A stretch of DNA of 64,000 nt, from assembly GCA_022478985.1 (NCBI GenBank), contig JAKSZP010006602.1:233080-297079 (forward strand). Direction: 5' to 3'. Shown piece after piece: positions 34,490-45,691 of this stretch (its first letter is position 1; each line of letters begins with the position of its first letter). The notes under the pieces are model-generated. The model was not told where the DNA came from. It saw only the letters and a program-made list of their open reading frames with translations, and did no database searches. The DNA comes from Massospora cicadina (Eukaryota > Entomophthoromycota > Entomophthoromycetes > Entomophthorales > Entomophthoraceae). The translations under genes and the position numbers were made by a program.

Positions 34490-34872
34490 CCATTATGCTG
34501 GGAATGAAAATAATAGGTAACACAGTGTTAATTCTAGAATCACAGAACAACATATATGGAGAAGTTGTTGCCCTATAGAATAAATTGATACTGGAGCCTT
34601 GGGTATCACCAGGGATTATAATGCTAGGTCATGGTGAAATCAGAGTACTACTGGCTAATCTGAGCAAAAAACTGATAAAATTGGAAAACCAAGTTATCAC
34701 ATTTGTGCATTTAATCCTGACAGCAGAAACCAGAGAGTTCCATACTTTTGGAATGCTAGAAGAGATGGTATTACTGGCAGTTTTTTTTAAAAAATCATTA
34801 GTGTACTGGTTGATAAAGAACAAATGGCTGAGTTATCAGAACATCAGCAGGAAAAGCGCTACAATTATGTGA
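34490..34872 (+). pseudogene. dUTPase-like domain of element E
   Basis: Between protease and RT. The first part reads GNTVLILESQNNIYGEVVAL before a TAG at 34576-34578. The second open part (34585-34872) has SPGIIMLGHGEIRVLLANL at the motif 3 position, then LENQVITFVHLILTAE, which fits the motif 4 strand (G-x-R-I-A-Q-L-I). The catalytic Asp and Tyr of motif 3 are Met and His, as in F and H where neither residue is kept. No glycine-rich C-terminal motif was seen. Confidence 0.5.
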
Positions 34873-34999
34873 AAATATTGGGTGATAAACTTCCCAGGAT
34901 GATCATGACCTTGGATGTGTCAAAATGTGATCCATAAGGTTGATACTGATGAATAATAATGATACTAAAATGGCACATCTGCTGATCCAAGGCTGTTGA

Positions 35000-36230
35000 A
35001 GCATTAGTCACCAAAGAAGCCATTAAACTGATTGATCATAGGCTCATCATACCTTTATTGAGTCCATGAGTGAGTCTGATACTTATTGTGAAGAAAAAGG
35101 ATGGGGCAGAGTGGTGTAAATTAATTTCAGTTGAATAAAATCACCAGGAAGGATCTGTATCCACTGCTGAGGATAGATTACTCACTCAATTGTTTTGTGG
35201 AAGCAAAGTTCTTTTTGGTGATGGATCTGAACTTGGTGTATTATAAGATAGACTTGCCAAAAGAAGACCAAGAAAATTGTGTGATAATCACTGCACAAGG
35301 GTTATACCAGCTGACAACAATGCCCTGTGGATTTCATAATGCATAGTTGACTTTCCAAAAGGGGATGGATTTCAACTTTAGTGCCCCTGAAGTGCTTAAT
35401 TTTGGCTTACTTGGATGACATCAATGTATTTAGTAGTAAATTCACCAATCAACTAAAACACTTGTAGGAAGTGTTTAAACACCTAGTGACGGAGAATTTG
35501 AAGAACCAGCCAAGGAAATGCCATTTCTTCAAGAAAAAGCTTAAATATTTGGGGTATGTGATAAACTCTGGTGAACTTCAACTACATCCGCAGAAGATAT
35601 TGGCCATTGAACAGATTTCAACCCTAAATGGTGTTTTAGACGTACAAGTCTTTCTTGGGATGGTCAGCTAATATTGCCAATTTATCAAAGATTTCGCCAT
35701 AATTGCTCAACCACTATTATACCTTTCTGAAGGGTCCTAAAAAAGGATTCGTGTATAATGAGGAGGCCACAGTAAGCTTTTGATGATCTAATAAGATATC
35801 TGATGACTAGTGTATCCTAAGAAATACCCAAACTTTAAATGTTAATTTATTTAGACTGATGCCTCTTTAAAGGCGATTGGCGCCGTATTAAGTCAAGTAG
35901 ATGATGCCAGGTAAGAGCATCCAGTTGCATATGTGAGTAGAACATTGATATTATCGGAAAGAAACTACATTGTGACAGAGCGCAAGTGCCTTTCAGTGAT
36001 ATAAGCCTGCAAATAATTTCTAGTGTATATTCATGGGACACACTTCAAGGTTGTGACTTACCACTCATCTCTATGCTTGTTGCATAATTTTAAATAACCT
36101 GAGGGGTGACTGGAACAATGGGCTTTGAAAATACAAGTCTTCAATTCAGAGCTTATACACCATGCAGGAGCAGCACATCAGAATGCTGACAGATTGTTGA
36201 GATTACCTGCCGTTTAAATCATATACCAGC
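35000..36230 (+). pseudogene. Element E reverse transcriptase-RNase H, broken
   Basis: RT: LIVKKKDGAEWCKL near 35080-35125, FFLVMDLNLVYYKIDL near 35211-35258, LYQLTTMPCGFHNA near 35300-35343, an intact AYLDDINVFSS near 35404-35437, and KCHFFKKKLKYLGYVI near 35515-35562. RNase H: DASLKAIGAVLSQVDDAR near 35858-35913, EHPVAYVSRTL, ERNYIVTERKCLS near 35960-36000 and HQNADRLLRLP near 36178-36212. Stops and frameshifts are scattered throughout. Confidence 0.85.
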
Positions 36231-36379
36231 AAGTAGATGATTTATTCCAACATATTATTGAAGGAAATATTGGGGATGAACCCCAGGAGATTTAAAGTGC
36301 ACTGAAAAAAGCAACTGAAAAAGCACTTGAAAATACTGAAATGAAGAACTTACACCTTTATAAGCCAATTGACAGAAAA

Positions 36380-37460
36380 TGGCCCTTATTCCCTATACCT
36401 TCATAATACTCAGAACTTATTCAAGCCACCCACAAAGTCATAGGGCATGGTGGCCTAAGAAAAACAATGGACCATCTATGCCATTATTATTACCAGGAAT
36501 CAGACAATTACAATATAGTAGATCATCTAGCCTTTTGCGTGTAATGACAACTCCACAAGCCCCACAATAATGTGATGGTATACTGGCTAGTATGCCTTGG
36601 GTTTTGTTTGGCTCATGATGTAAATAGACATGATGAGACCCTTGAGTGTTAGTACTTGGGAGTAAATTATATTATAGTCGCAATAGACTATCTGACTATA
36701 TGTGTCAAGATAAAGGCCTTGAGCAGAGTAGATTCTACAAACAATGAGAGATTCACACTGGACCAAGTAGTGTATTACCATGGGTACCCACAAGTATTAT
36801 TGAGTGATAATGGAACCAAATTGATGTCTTATGTGATTTTAAGACTGAACGAATAAAAGAGAATCCAAGGAAATGGTGTCCATTCCCTACCATTCAGAAA
36901 TAATTGGAATGGTAGAAAAAGTTAATGGATCTCTATCCCTAACACTTCTAAAAATCATTAGCGGTGAGAACTTTTATTTAGTGAACTTAAATGAGTTTAG
37001 TTCATTTGTGTACAATATCAGTTATCATATGGCACCAGGAAAAACGACATTCAAAGTCTTATATGGTTAAAGAGCCTCACTATCGCCGCTTATTTATTCA
37101 GCAGTGGAATCAGCTTTAATAAATGTGTGTAAAACGATATTTACTCAATTGGAAAATATCATGATTGAATTAATCAAAGACATTTGACACAATGTTGAAG
37201 GAAAGAATTAGAGTGTCTAAGACATTGATCAAAATTGTCCAGCGCTGAAAGAGTACCATGTGGGAGATAGGGTAGCCTATCATGATACCCATGGGTTTAA
37301 AAATTGGACGCCTTATGGTCAGGTCCATTTGAGATTATTGCTATACAGTGACAGATGCCTATACACTAAAAAATCACGGATGGTTGCATTCTGAACCAGG
37401 TCCATACCAAACACCTAAAGTATTGGATTTAAAAATAAAACAATGACACTGTATTCTTAG
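36380..37460 (+). pseudogene. Element E integrase, broken
   Basis: H2C2 region THKVIGHGGLRKTMDHLCHY near 36428-36490, ending HLAFCV. Core: NYIIVAIDYLTICVKIKAL near 36664-36722, LLSDNGTKL near 36798-36825 (second Asp) and GMVEKVNGSL near 36907-36938 (Glu kept). The first-Asp strand reads FEYLGV and appears to have lost the residue. C-terminal VGDRVAYHDTHGFKNWTPYG near 37260-37320 is followed by a VHTKHLKYW-type tail like that of H. Confidence 0.85.
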
Positions 37461-38225
37461 GACTTCTGAACCAAGTTGCTGGATTATTCTCAAGAGGGGA
37501 CCTCTGAATAAGAATTGATGGTTAAGTTTCAAAAAAAGTACCTTTAAACCTACCAATAATAGCTAAGTCAAGTCTCCTGTAAAAAGAGAAAAATATGTAT
37601 GAAAGATAAAAAAATAATAAGGATAAATTGAAAGTATATATATATCAAAAAATGGTGATTTTTATTTTTGCAGTAATTGGGTTAATCTAGCACTGTTCCC
37701 ACCTTCTGTTTTCATGCAGGGAGAAGGCGGATGAGTTAGGATGGAGTCAACAAAGACTGTGAATGTTGGCAGGATCAACTCATGTTAAAACTGGATTTGG
37801 TGTAAAGAGGCATGAGGAGTAAGAATCAGAAGATTCACTCTGATTAAAAATGGAGAGGCCATCCTGGGGAGTATAGTAAAGAAGGATTTGTTAAAGACAA
37901 CCAAGAAATCCTTAAATGGCATGGAGTTGTAATAGCCCAACCTGGGAAATTACAGGCTTTTCAGAAAGCATTATTGGCAAGATTTTCCAAAATAATCCTG
38001 GTATGACAGGGGGCTGTAGAAACTGCACTCATGTGAGGCAGCAGCAAGTAGGAAAAAGAGAAGAGGAACCATGTTGCATGACTTGGCATGAGATGCATTT
38101 AGTGAGGACAAGACTAAGCACTTCTGAAATCATACTGAACTATTATGGCTGAATTATGGCTGTGGGCAAGGCAGCATTCACTCTCAAAGTTGCATCTTTT
38201 CTGGGTAATCTGGTCAAGCGGGTGA
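37461..38225 (+). other. Unexplained block between integrase and 3' LTR of element E
   Basis: About 760 bp with no domain I recognise. In element H the integrase tail runs almost directly into the polypurine tract, so this block is extra. A purine run (CAAGAGGGGACC near 37493-37504) lies at its start. The tract GGTCAAGCGGGTGA (38212-38225) at its end resembles H's GGTCAAGTGTGGGGAAA and is the likelier polypurine tract. Confidence 0.5.
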
Positions 38226-38348
38226 TGTGTTTGGATTTCAGTATACCCACATCATCCAGCTCAATCAGACTATAATAATATCTGCTTTATCTTCTGGCAG
38301 TGATTTACCATAGCTGATGTGAGTTATTATACAACATGATAACTATTA

Positions 38349-38357
38349 TTGGTTATA
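38349..38357 (+). repeat. Target-site duplication of SINE copy 1, left
   Basis: TTGGTTATA, repeated at 38664-38672. The 5' LTR of E has a single uninterrupted counterpart at this place, confirming the insertion point. Confidence 0.7.
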
Positions 38358-38663
38358 TAAACTATATTTATTTGAGGAAAGCTGACCAGTGGATGGACAT
38401 TACTAAAAGAAAGAAAGAAAGAAAGAAAATATTGACATGAAACCTGAGCAGGGTCAACTCCATCAAAGAAAGTTTTTCACCTCTGGATTGGGACTTGGAT
38501 TTTTCTGGTTATGTCATGAGCAAGTTTTTTGTGTTATTAGACCTATTAACTGCCATTAGCTTCCTTTGGCTGGCATCCCAATCAATATGCAAAGGGTGGG
38601 AATCGAACCTGCAACCTTCAAGTTGGTAGTCATACACCCTAACTAGTCAGCTTCAACCCCCAG
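38358..38663 (-). mobile_element. tRNA-derived SINE, copy 1
   Basis: 306-bp insertion in the E 3' LTR. On the minus strand the 5' head has a B box GGTTCGATTCC (38599-38609) preceded by an A-box-like TGACTAGTTAGGG (38637-38649), at the spacing of a pol III tRNA promoter. A unique body follows, then (TTTC)n, TAGTAATGTCCATCCACTGG and an A/T-rich 3' end. The copy at 27986-28280 has the same body and tail. SINEs are transcribed by pol III and mobilised by a partner LINE. The tail does not obviously match the LINE A/B or C 3' ends. Confidence 0.8.
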
Positions 38664-38672
38664 TTGGTTATA
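38664..38672 (+). repeat. Target-site duplication of SINE copy 1, right
   Basis: TTGGTTATA, identical to 38349-38357. Confidence 0.7.
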
Positions 38673-39620
38673 ATTTCTGATGGGATATTAACTAATCAAT
38701 CAGGGTAAATTCTGCTGGTACTGATGTTCATAAGAGAGGATCTTTGACAATTAAAATATGGATCAAAATCAACTTTACAATTGACAATTAAATTATATTG
38801 TTTGATTCAATAAGGGTTTTTTACCAATTGATTAAGAGTTTATTGGTTAGTTGGTGGGCGTTGACAACGCTTTTGGAAGCAACTTGCAAGTTAACCTTTT
38901 AGGTAACATGACCTGCTGTTAAAGGGTAAAAATTCTATAGCCTAAGAAGGTTGCTAGCCTAATAAGGGTAATACACTGGGGTTAATCGAAGCCATTGGAC
39001 ACATTCTTTGATTCAACTCATAAGGGTTCGTGTTCTAGCCAGAGGCAAATTATGACTAGATAATTGAGGAATATCATCATTTTGGATTACTCCAGAGGGC
39101 TAATCCATCAGCAATGGCTACCATTCCTATTGAGGCGCCAACGGAAAAGTTAGGTGCTGGGTTACCCTATATAAACTCTTGGCTTCTAGTTATTAAATTA
39201 TAATCTAAAAAAAGTTTATAGATATATAAACTGGTATACATTTGTGTATCTTTTATTCTTAGGATTAGAGTTAAAAAATAATATATCCTTTATCTAGATT
39301 TTTTCAAGTTCTCCATGGCTCCTTAATTAAGAGATGGAGTGAGAAGCTCCCTTAGAACCTCTGAACCTACTTATACTAGGTTAAGTTCCATTTTAAGGAA
39401 GAGTAAAATGGAGAAGTTCCATTGATTTCCAGAATTACATTTAAGGATATGAAGGAAGAGCGTTAGCACTAGTCTAGAGTTGGAAATAAAACTCAATTAG
39501 GTTGTGATAAGCTCAACTAGACGATAGTCTTCAAACTATTGCCAACCCATTAAACTATTATCAACAATCTAATTCAACGCACACATTAGAAACTCTGCAG
39601 AGAATGAAAAAGATCTTACA

Positions 39621-41420
39621 TAAAGCTAACCAATGAGACTTTTTAAGCCCTTATTATTTAGCAATGCAGTTTGAAATGTTCAATTAAAATTAAAAGAAAC
39701 TTGACTATTTTAAAATTACTAATATGGGTAATATATAAAAATAATGCAATATCATACCTATTAGCAGGGTGCTGGGTTTTATAGTTAGGAAGGTGATGGT
39801 GAGGGTTTAGATAAACACAATCTCTCAATTAAGAACAATCGCAATTTTTAAGTGATCCAGATGGAGTTTTGAACGGCAAATATTATTAATACATTTACAA
39901 TTGGATTAATCATCTGCACCTTATTGGTAGGGTTCAATCCTAGTTTCATATATATCAAATTATTTATTCATCCATCCAAACAATTTAAATTCAATTTACT
40001 CATGTTGTTTAACCTTTTATGTCCAACTTAGGGATTTTTTGTACTTGTTTAATAAAAAATTCATCTATAGTTACCCCAGGTATTAAATTTTTCCAGATGA
40101 GGGTGCTTCTAGTTTAGCCCTCTTTTTGGGAGGGGTACTAGTGCCTGTTGTGTTACCTTAAAGAAAATTTCTAATTCAACACAGAGTTCTCTGATTCTTT
40201 GCAAATATTGATCTGTGGATTCTAAAAATAAAATATTTTGTATTAAGAGTTGGGTGTAATATGAGTGAAGTCAGGTAGGGAGGGGCAGCATCTACCCAAC
40301 ACTCATCCACAGTGTGTCCCAAGTTCCCAAACTGGGTCAATTGTCATGATGACGGCTAATAAGACTAATATTGGACTGCTAGTCTGGATGGGTAATCACC
40401 CAAAACACAAGCCAGTATACCAGCGTATATCCACCCACAGAGCTTTGTGTTTTTTAAGGAAATAACTAGGGGTTATTGATTCTATTTTAGTTATCAGCAC
40501 ACCCACCAGTAACCACACGGTAGTGATGATAGCTTCATAAGATTCCAAGGAGGAAGTTTCTAAGGAGCAGCATGCAGGGTGGGCTATTATCCTTAGACAG
40601 GGGGCGGAACATGCAGAGGTGGCGCAGAACTTGGTGAACTGGGAGGGGAGAACTTAAATCAGGGCAAAATCGTGACGCCGCGAGGCATTTAAAAAAGGAG
40701 GCAAGCCAAAGTGGGCCCTATACTGATACCCAACTTTCTGGCCACTGGGGTGGAACCACTGGAGGCGTGATAATTTGAAGGTAGGGATTTAAAGTTCACA
40801 GACTTGGATGATATTTTTGACATTTAGAATAAAGGATAACTAGTAAATAAATAAAATTCCTATAAATTTTCATTGTAAAAATTTTAATTAATAAAATAGC
40901 ACTATTTATAATGCTAAGATAAACCAAAGATGAATATATAATAAAAAATGACAAGATAATGGTATACTAGGCATGATCTGGATATAGCTTAGAAATATCA
41001 GAAATACAATAAAAAGGATTGTTTTCCTGATATACAGCGTTACATTAGTCTGTCTGTTGATTAGAAGAAGATTCATCAGACAGCTCTCCATTGTACTTCA
41101 TGAGAACATTGGCGCATTGAATGAGTATCAAAATATACATACAACTTTGTGAAGCTGATATTAATTGCATATTGCTAAATAGCAAAGCCTTGATGAATCT
41201 GAGAGGTAAATTTTGATTGGGATTTCGCCATTCAATATATTTAATTCCTTGGGTTAAGAATGTGGGTTTCTTGGGTGTATTGATAAGTGGAGTGCTTATA
41301 TATGGTGATTCATCCTGAATTTGTTTAATTGTAAATTGGGCGTTATTAACTGTCCAGTGCTATGTATTTTAAGGTTAATAATACTTTATGGGCCTTAAAC
41401 CTGGTAAAGATTAATCAATA
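39621..41420. other. No recognisable gene
   Basis: AT-rich, with a more G+C-rich patch at 40260-40770 that contains no supported reading frame. Probably remnant sequence outside element E. Confidence 0.35.
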
Positions 41421-41429
41421 AATCAATAA

Positions 41430-41930
41430 CTATATATGGGCTGAGATTGCAAAACAAATAAATGATTTAAAAGCCCAAGTTTAAGGCTTCACAACTACTA
41501 GCTAAAATCCTGACATCCACTCAAGAAGGGAAGCAGCAGTCAGTTACTATTGCAACTATGTCCCAGTCATTGTACAGACAGTTAAACATGGAAACTTGAT
41601 GAGAATCCTGAATAAATTATAGCTAAAGTATTTAAAAATTATTTTAATTTCAGAAAGCTTTTGTTTATTTTAAAACAAAGTAAAGGAATAGACTGACAGC
41701 AGGGCTAATGAGGCATGCTGTCCTAAGATCCATATGGTTTGGGAATAGGGGGTTTTCATAGCTATCTGGGAATACTATCACGCTTAATTCTGGCGGATCA
41801 ACACACTAAAATTCGTACAAAACCATTTTGGATCTGACCTGAGTGACAAGATTAGTATGAGAAAATTTACAAAAATTTGGAAGCACAATTTTACCTAATG
41901 AGCCAGTGATGATTTTTTAAACAGCTTATG
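41430..41930 (+). pseudogene. Possible gag-like remnant
   Basis: Short plus-strand segments read INDLKAQV, LLAKILTSTQEGKQQSVTIA and later FVQNHFGSDLSDKISMRKFT, with the polar, gag-like texture of gypsy N-termini. There is no knuckle or protease nearby to confirm it. Confidence 0.25.
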
Positions 41931-42069
41931 GGTGCACCCAAGGTCAGGGAAGGTCAGGGAAGTCCATTTTGAAACAAATCTGTTTGAAAGCCTGATCTGT
42001 TGGGGGGAGGCTCACCTTCATACATGGCAAAGATGGAATTTTTTGGTCATTTTAAGTCTAAGCTCAATT

Positions 42070-42890
42070 CAAACAAATTTGATTATATATGGTATTATCT
42101 TACTAGTATCAATTAAATTTAAACTAGTTAGAAATGCTATCTGGAAAGGTGGAAAGCTGCGACCTTCCTGTTGGCAATAGCTTCTGCTACCACCACCTCC
42201 TGACACACTTTTTAATCTTCTCCTCAACTCCTTGGTAGTGGGAAGAGTGGTAAAGGTACAACCTTCATATGATAGGCTTCCATCCACTTCTCATCTACCA
42301 TATGGGCTAGATTTCCCTGGTTGATGAGAAAGGAGGCAGCCTTTTTTGCCATTTTTTGGTTATGAAGGGATGAATCCCAGTTGAGGCGCAGTGGGTGCTC
42401 TACAGTACTTAAATTATCCTTCACTCTTTGTACATTGAAGCACCACCACAAGTCATTTGGTGAAGAGCAAAGTTCTTATGCGCCCTCAGCAACTTGATGG
42501 CCGGGAGGGTGGCAACATTCTGGGAGAGTTTAGAGCTTTGGGGTGTGGTGCATGGAAGCCTCCACCAGATCATGACAGTGGATACAAAAACAGGTGCTGA
42601 CTCATCTGTTCTTGTAGGAAGGGAAGACCTTTCAAGCAACCAAAACTGCACTGTGTGCGAGATTTCCAGGATGCAAGTTTGCATCAACTTTAGCCTCCTC
42701 TGAATCCTCTACCAGCATTGGCTCCAGTACTCCAGGTTCTTTACCCTTAAAAAGGGACAACTGGGAAGCGTGGAAGATGAATGCTGCTTCAAATGATCTG
42801 GGAGGGTCAACTAAAACCCCATTCCCCAGATCTCTTCCACCACGTGGGGTCCAGAGAGCTTTCTCGAAAACTTATTGGCGTGAACCATCA
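42070..42890 (-). pseudogene. Element K integrase C-terminus, chromodomain-like and trailing peptide
   Basis: KLSGPHVVEEIWGMGF near 42820-42870 is the GPY/F-type tail, followed by LPDHLKQHSSST. Near 42590-42680 a frame with VDANLHPGNLAHSAVLVA has the spacing of a retroelement chromodomain. Two frames (42224-42451 and 42069-42287) then encode HNQKMAKKAASFLINQG, HMVDEKWMEAYHMKVVPLPL and TKELRRRLKSVSGGGG. This is protein-like sequence past the usual end of pol, of unknown function. Confidence 0.55.
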
Positions 42891-42899
42891 TACATAGAT

Positions 42900-43780
42900 G
42901 CCGCTAATCAGAATGAGAAAAGCCCGCCTTGATTACTTGGTCATGAAGGCATTTGCAACCCGCAAACTTCTTCTAATTAATAATTGCCTTGATAAAGTGT
43001 TCTTGAAACGTAGACTGTGTACTCCAAATCTGCAGCAAGTGTTCCTTGGTAGCAGGCATTTCTGGTGAAAGCAGGATCCAATGAGAAAAAGGGGCTATAC
43101 CCTAAGGTGGCTTTATAGGGAAATAAGCTGGTTGACAGCTGGGTGGCGTTGAATTTACTCAAACTGCGCTAGAGGAAGCTCATCAGCCCAGGTATCCTGA
43201 GTAGCAGGGGCATAGCAGTGAACATACTGATTGAGGATCTGGTTGAACCTCTCTTTCTTCCCATCAGACTGGTGTATGAGGTGGAGAGGCAAATATTGAT
43301 CTTCAGAATGGCCAGAAGTGTAATCCAAAAAATGAGCAGTAAACTGGGGCCTTCATTATCTCACTACCTCCTGAGGTAGGTCAAACAGAAAAAAACATAT
43401 TGGATGAAGAGCCTTTCCATTTCCTTGGAGGTGATTGCTGACAGACAGGAAATAAAAAAAGAAAACTTATTAAAATGGGACATGACCACTTTAAGTGCAT
43501 TAAACCCATTAGAACTGAGGAGTTCAACAATGAAATTGACAGATACTGAGGTCCATGGCCTTCTGCCTGATGCAGGGGATGGGGGAGATCACTCTTGCCT
43601 GGCATATCAGACTTGGCCCTCGCGCAAATCATGCAATTGGTGATCCAAACTGGTATTTCCATGGAGATTCCTGGCCATTTTAACGACCTCTTCGCCATAT
43701 TGAGGCACTTTTTATTACCTGGGTCTCCCACCGATGGGGGGTCATGATGAGAGTGGATAACCTCATCGCAAAGTTGGGAA
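42900..43780 (-). pseudogene. Element K integrase core and zinc-binding domain
   Basis: The H2C2 end reads RSLKWPGISMEIPVWITNC then MICARAKS near 43590-43690. Part of the distal core appears at 42977-43162 (SLFPYKATLGYSPFF). Catalytic triad residues were not confidently located; the region between is frameshifted. Confidence 0.65.
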
Positions 43781-43912
43781 GGAACTCAAACTCTACTCCT
43801 GAACAGAGATATCCCCTAATTCAGAAAAAAGTGGTGTCTTCTTATGAGTTGTCAGTACCAGTCGATCAAACAATATCAGCCACTCCAAGCGGGATGTTTG
43901 GCCCGCCAGTAC

Positions 43913-44560
43913 CTACAAAATCAAAGGCAAATCCAAGGCCCAGTATGCCACAGAAATTGCAGGAGGAGCAATAGCTAAGATCTGGGAAGGGGTAATAACC
44001 GTGTTTAGCTCCTGTTCTTCCTCCTCCATAGGACTCAAAGAGGGATTATGACTCAACAGATCGAAGAGGATATCCAGGTCACCCTTCCCAAACTTGTATT
44101 TGAAGTTAAAGCTACAAAGGTCATGATAAGTCCAGGCCTGGTGATGTGCCAACTTCTGTGGCTTCCTGAAATACATAAGGTCCTGGTGGTCTATCCTGAA
44201 AACCATTTCATGCCATGCTCCTTGAAAAGGTACCACCAGTGTGTGGGTGACCACGCCATGGCAGCAAGCTCCTTACATATATGACCCAGCATTGCTCTGA
44301 GGAGGAGAACTTGCATGAGAATTAGGAGACAGGATGCTTCACCCCATCATGTTATGGAAGCAAGACAGCCATACAATGGCCGCTAGGCATCACATGCCAT
44401 TATAAAAGGCCTGGATGGTTCAGCATGCTTAAGAACAGGAGGCACCATAAACAATTCTTTGATGGCTTCAAATTTCCATTTGAAATCTTCTGTACTAAAA
44501 ATTAAATGTTCTCTCCTGTCAGAGGACGAAGCAGCGCCGCCAACTGTGAGAGCGCATGGG
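43913..44560 (-). pseudogene. Element K RNase H domain
   Basis: The frame 43913-44254 has FRIDHQDLMYFRKPQKLAHH then CSFNFKYKFGKGDLDILFDL, the C-terminal half of a gypsy RNase H (D-H-x-x-L...ARW...PG-x-x-N-x-x-A-D). The N-terminal block DFKWKFEAIKELFMVPPVL and SRPFIMACDA lies near 44390-44480 in another frame. The DxSD/DAS-type catalytic Asp is present in the latter. Confidence 0.75.
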
Positions 44561-44879
44561 AAAACATTTTTAGAAAAATATTACCCCAGAAACTCTGCAG
44601 CTGTTTCTGCATGGTAGGAATGGCAACAAGAGAATGGCCTCAAGCTTGCTAAGGGGAATGATATCCCCATACTTAATACCAAGTTACCTAAGATGGTGCC
44701 TCTTCTTCAAAAAACTTTCACTTGGAAGGCTTCATTCAAATGTCGGCCTTCTGCAACGCAGTTAAAACCACCTCCAGGTCCTTTGCGTGCTGCTTGTGAG
44801 AGTGATAATGTATTAAGATGTCATTATGTACGTCTCTGCACAAGTAAAATGGAGTGCCCTGAACATCTGTTGAAATTGA
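44561..44879 (-). pseudogene. Element K RT, distal part up to the H insertion
   Basis: HNDILIHYHSHKQHAKDLEV near 44770-44830 corresponds to the RT catalytic block and the helix after it, with the first catalytic Asp lost (Y-x-D-D reads H-N-D). FQQMF at the very edge continues the MPFGLKN...MFQH block found at 62940-63015. This shows that H interrupted K's RT. Confidence 0.65.
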
Positions 44880-45678
44880 TGTTTAGGCATCAGTTTTCAG
44901 AGGCATATTTATTATGTCAGAATAAAAAGGTACTGTGTGAGGACAGTAGCCGTATTAAACTTAAAAAAAGACACTTTTTATCAAGAAATATATTTTATTA
45001 GAAAATAATCAAGAGCAAAATGTAGTATCTTGTACTTTCAAAGACTTGACGGCTTTCTATGCTATCTTCTCTTTGTGCTAGGTTCTCTCCAGCAACGTAG
45101 GAAAAAAGATCCCCTTACCATTGGAAATTAGAAAAGATATGCCACTTCTGCTAGCATTCCTATTGGTGCATTTTATGTAAAGTAAGCATCACTCAAAAGT
45201 GGTAGACTAGCGAAATAATAACCTATACTAGGCTAATGGAATAATCACCAAACCTCGGAGCATTTCCATTATAGTCAAATTCAATAATTGCATTTGAGGT
45301 TCTGGTGTATGGCCCCATAAAAGATTAATCCTCATACCAATTTTTTACGCCAGCGCGGGTGACAGAATAGAGGCTAAAATTATAGATAAATCAGATCGGA
45401 TATAAGCTCTGAGCCAGAAGTTAAAGGCAATCAATAGATTAAGTTAGTAGAATTTTTTATTGGTGGGGTTATGGGACTTGATCCGCTGTATACATAATTC
45501 TACAGAACTGAAATGAAAGCGCTAAAAGTAATATAATACAACTTTGGCAATCCCAAAGAATTCAAGGGCCATGCACTTAAGGCTCCTTAGCCATCAAATT
45601 CTATTTCTAACTATTAGTTAAAATATAATATTTAATTAAATATTGCATTAAATGGTGGTGGTCAAACCACTTGCAGCA
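44880..45678 (-). repeat. 3' LTR of element H
   Basis: 799 bp, on the + strand TGTTTAG...TTGCAGCA. Aligns end to end with 62142-62939, for example ACTGTGTGAGGACAGTA, ATGCTATCTT, GATCCCCTTACCATTGG, TGGTAGACTAGCGAAATAAT and TAAATATTGCATTAA-type blocks, with many substitutions and small indels, so the insertion is old. Confidence 0.9.
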
Positions 45679-45691
45679 TTTCCCCACACTT
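45679..45691 (-). promoter_or_regulatory. Polypurine tract of element H
   Basis: Minus-strand GTGTGGGGAAA immediately before the 3' LTR, the expected plus-strand DNA primer. Confidence 0.65.

Larger units (their letters stand above)
31182..39620 (+). mobile_element. Gypsy element E with both LTRs
   Basis: Plus-strand Ty3/gypsy element: LTR, primer-like site, gag, knuckle, protease, dUTPase-like domain, RT, RNase H, integrase, an unexplained 3' block, polypurine tract, LTR. The two LTRs align over their whole length apart from a SINE in the right one. All domains are recognisable but none is open throughout. It belongs to the E/F/H lineage. I found no convincing 5-bp TSD; the 5' LTR end was placed by the TG start and by similarity of the tract before the 3' LTR to that of H. 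Confidence 0.85.
38226..39620 (+). repeat. 3' LTR of element E, carrying a SINE
   Basis: Begins TGTGTTTGG after the polypurine-like tract. Aligns with 31182-32246 along its length once the 306-bp SINE and its 9-bp duplication are removed. The outer end is approximate. Confidence 0.75.
41990..44879 (-). mobile_element. Gypsy element K, 3' part (RT end, RNase H, integrase, chromodomain-like tail)
   Basis: Minus-strand Ty3/gypsy element of a lineage distinct from D/G and E/F/H. Its 5' part continues at 62940-64000; element H was inserted between, inside the RT domain. Read right to left: RT fingers/palm end, RNase H, H2C2, integrase core, C-terminal and chromodomain-like tail. All are frameshifted. 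Confidence 0.8.

Noticed and set aside
38405..38430. Microsatellite as an independent feature
   Set aside because: The AAAG run is the TTTC tract in the SINE body; not separate.
38590..38660. tRNA gene
   Set aside because: Has B-box and A-box-like motifs, but lies in a 306-bp insertion with target duplication and a second copy; no complete cloverleaf, so it is a SINE head.
31245..39625. TAAAG target-site duplication for element E
   Set aside because: TAAAG occurs at 31245-31249 and 39621-39625, but LTR homology extends upstream of 31245, so the left pentamer lies inside the LTR.
40330..40440. 5S rRNA-like sequence (CTGGATGGGTAATCACCC)
   Set aside because: Only one short block resembles the 5S 3' half; the 5' half and box A spacing are not there.
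44693..45001. 102-codon plus-strand frame
   Set aside because: Runs across the K/H boundary and is antisense to K RT; cannot be a gene.
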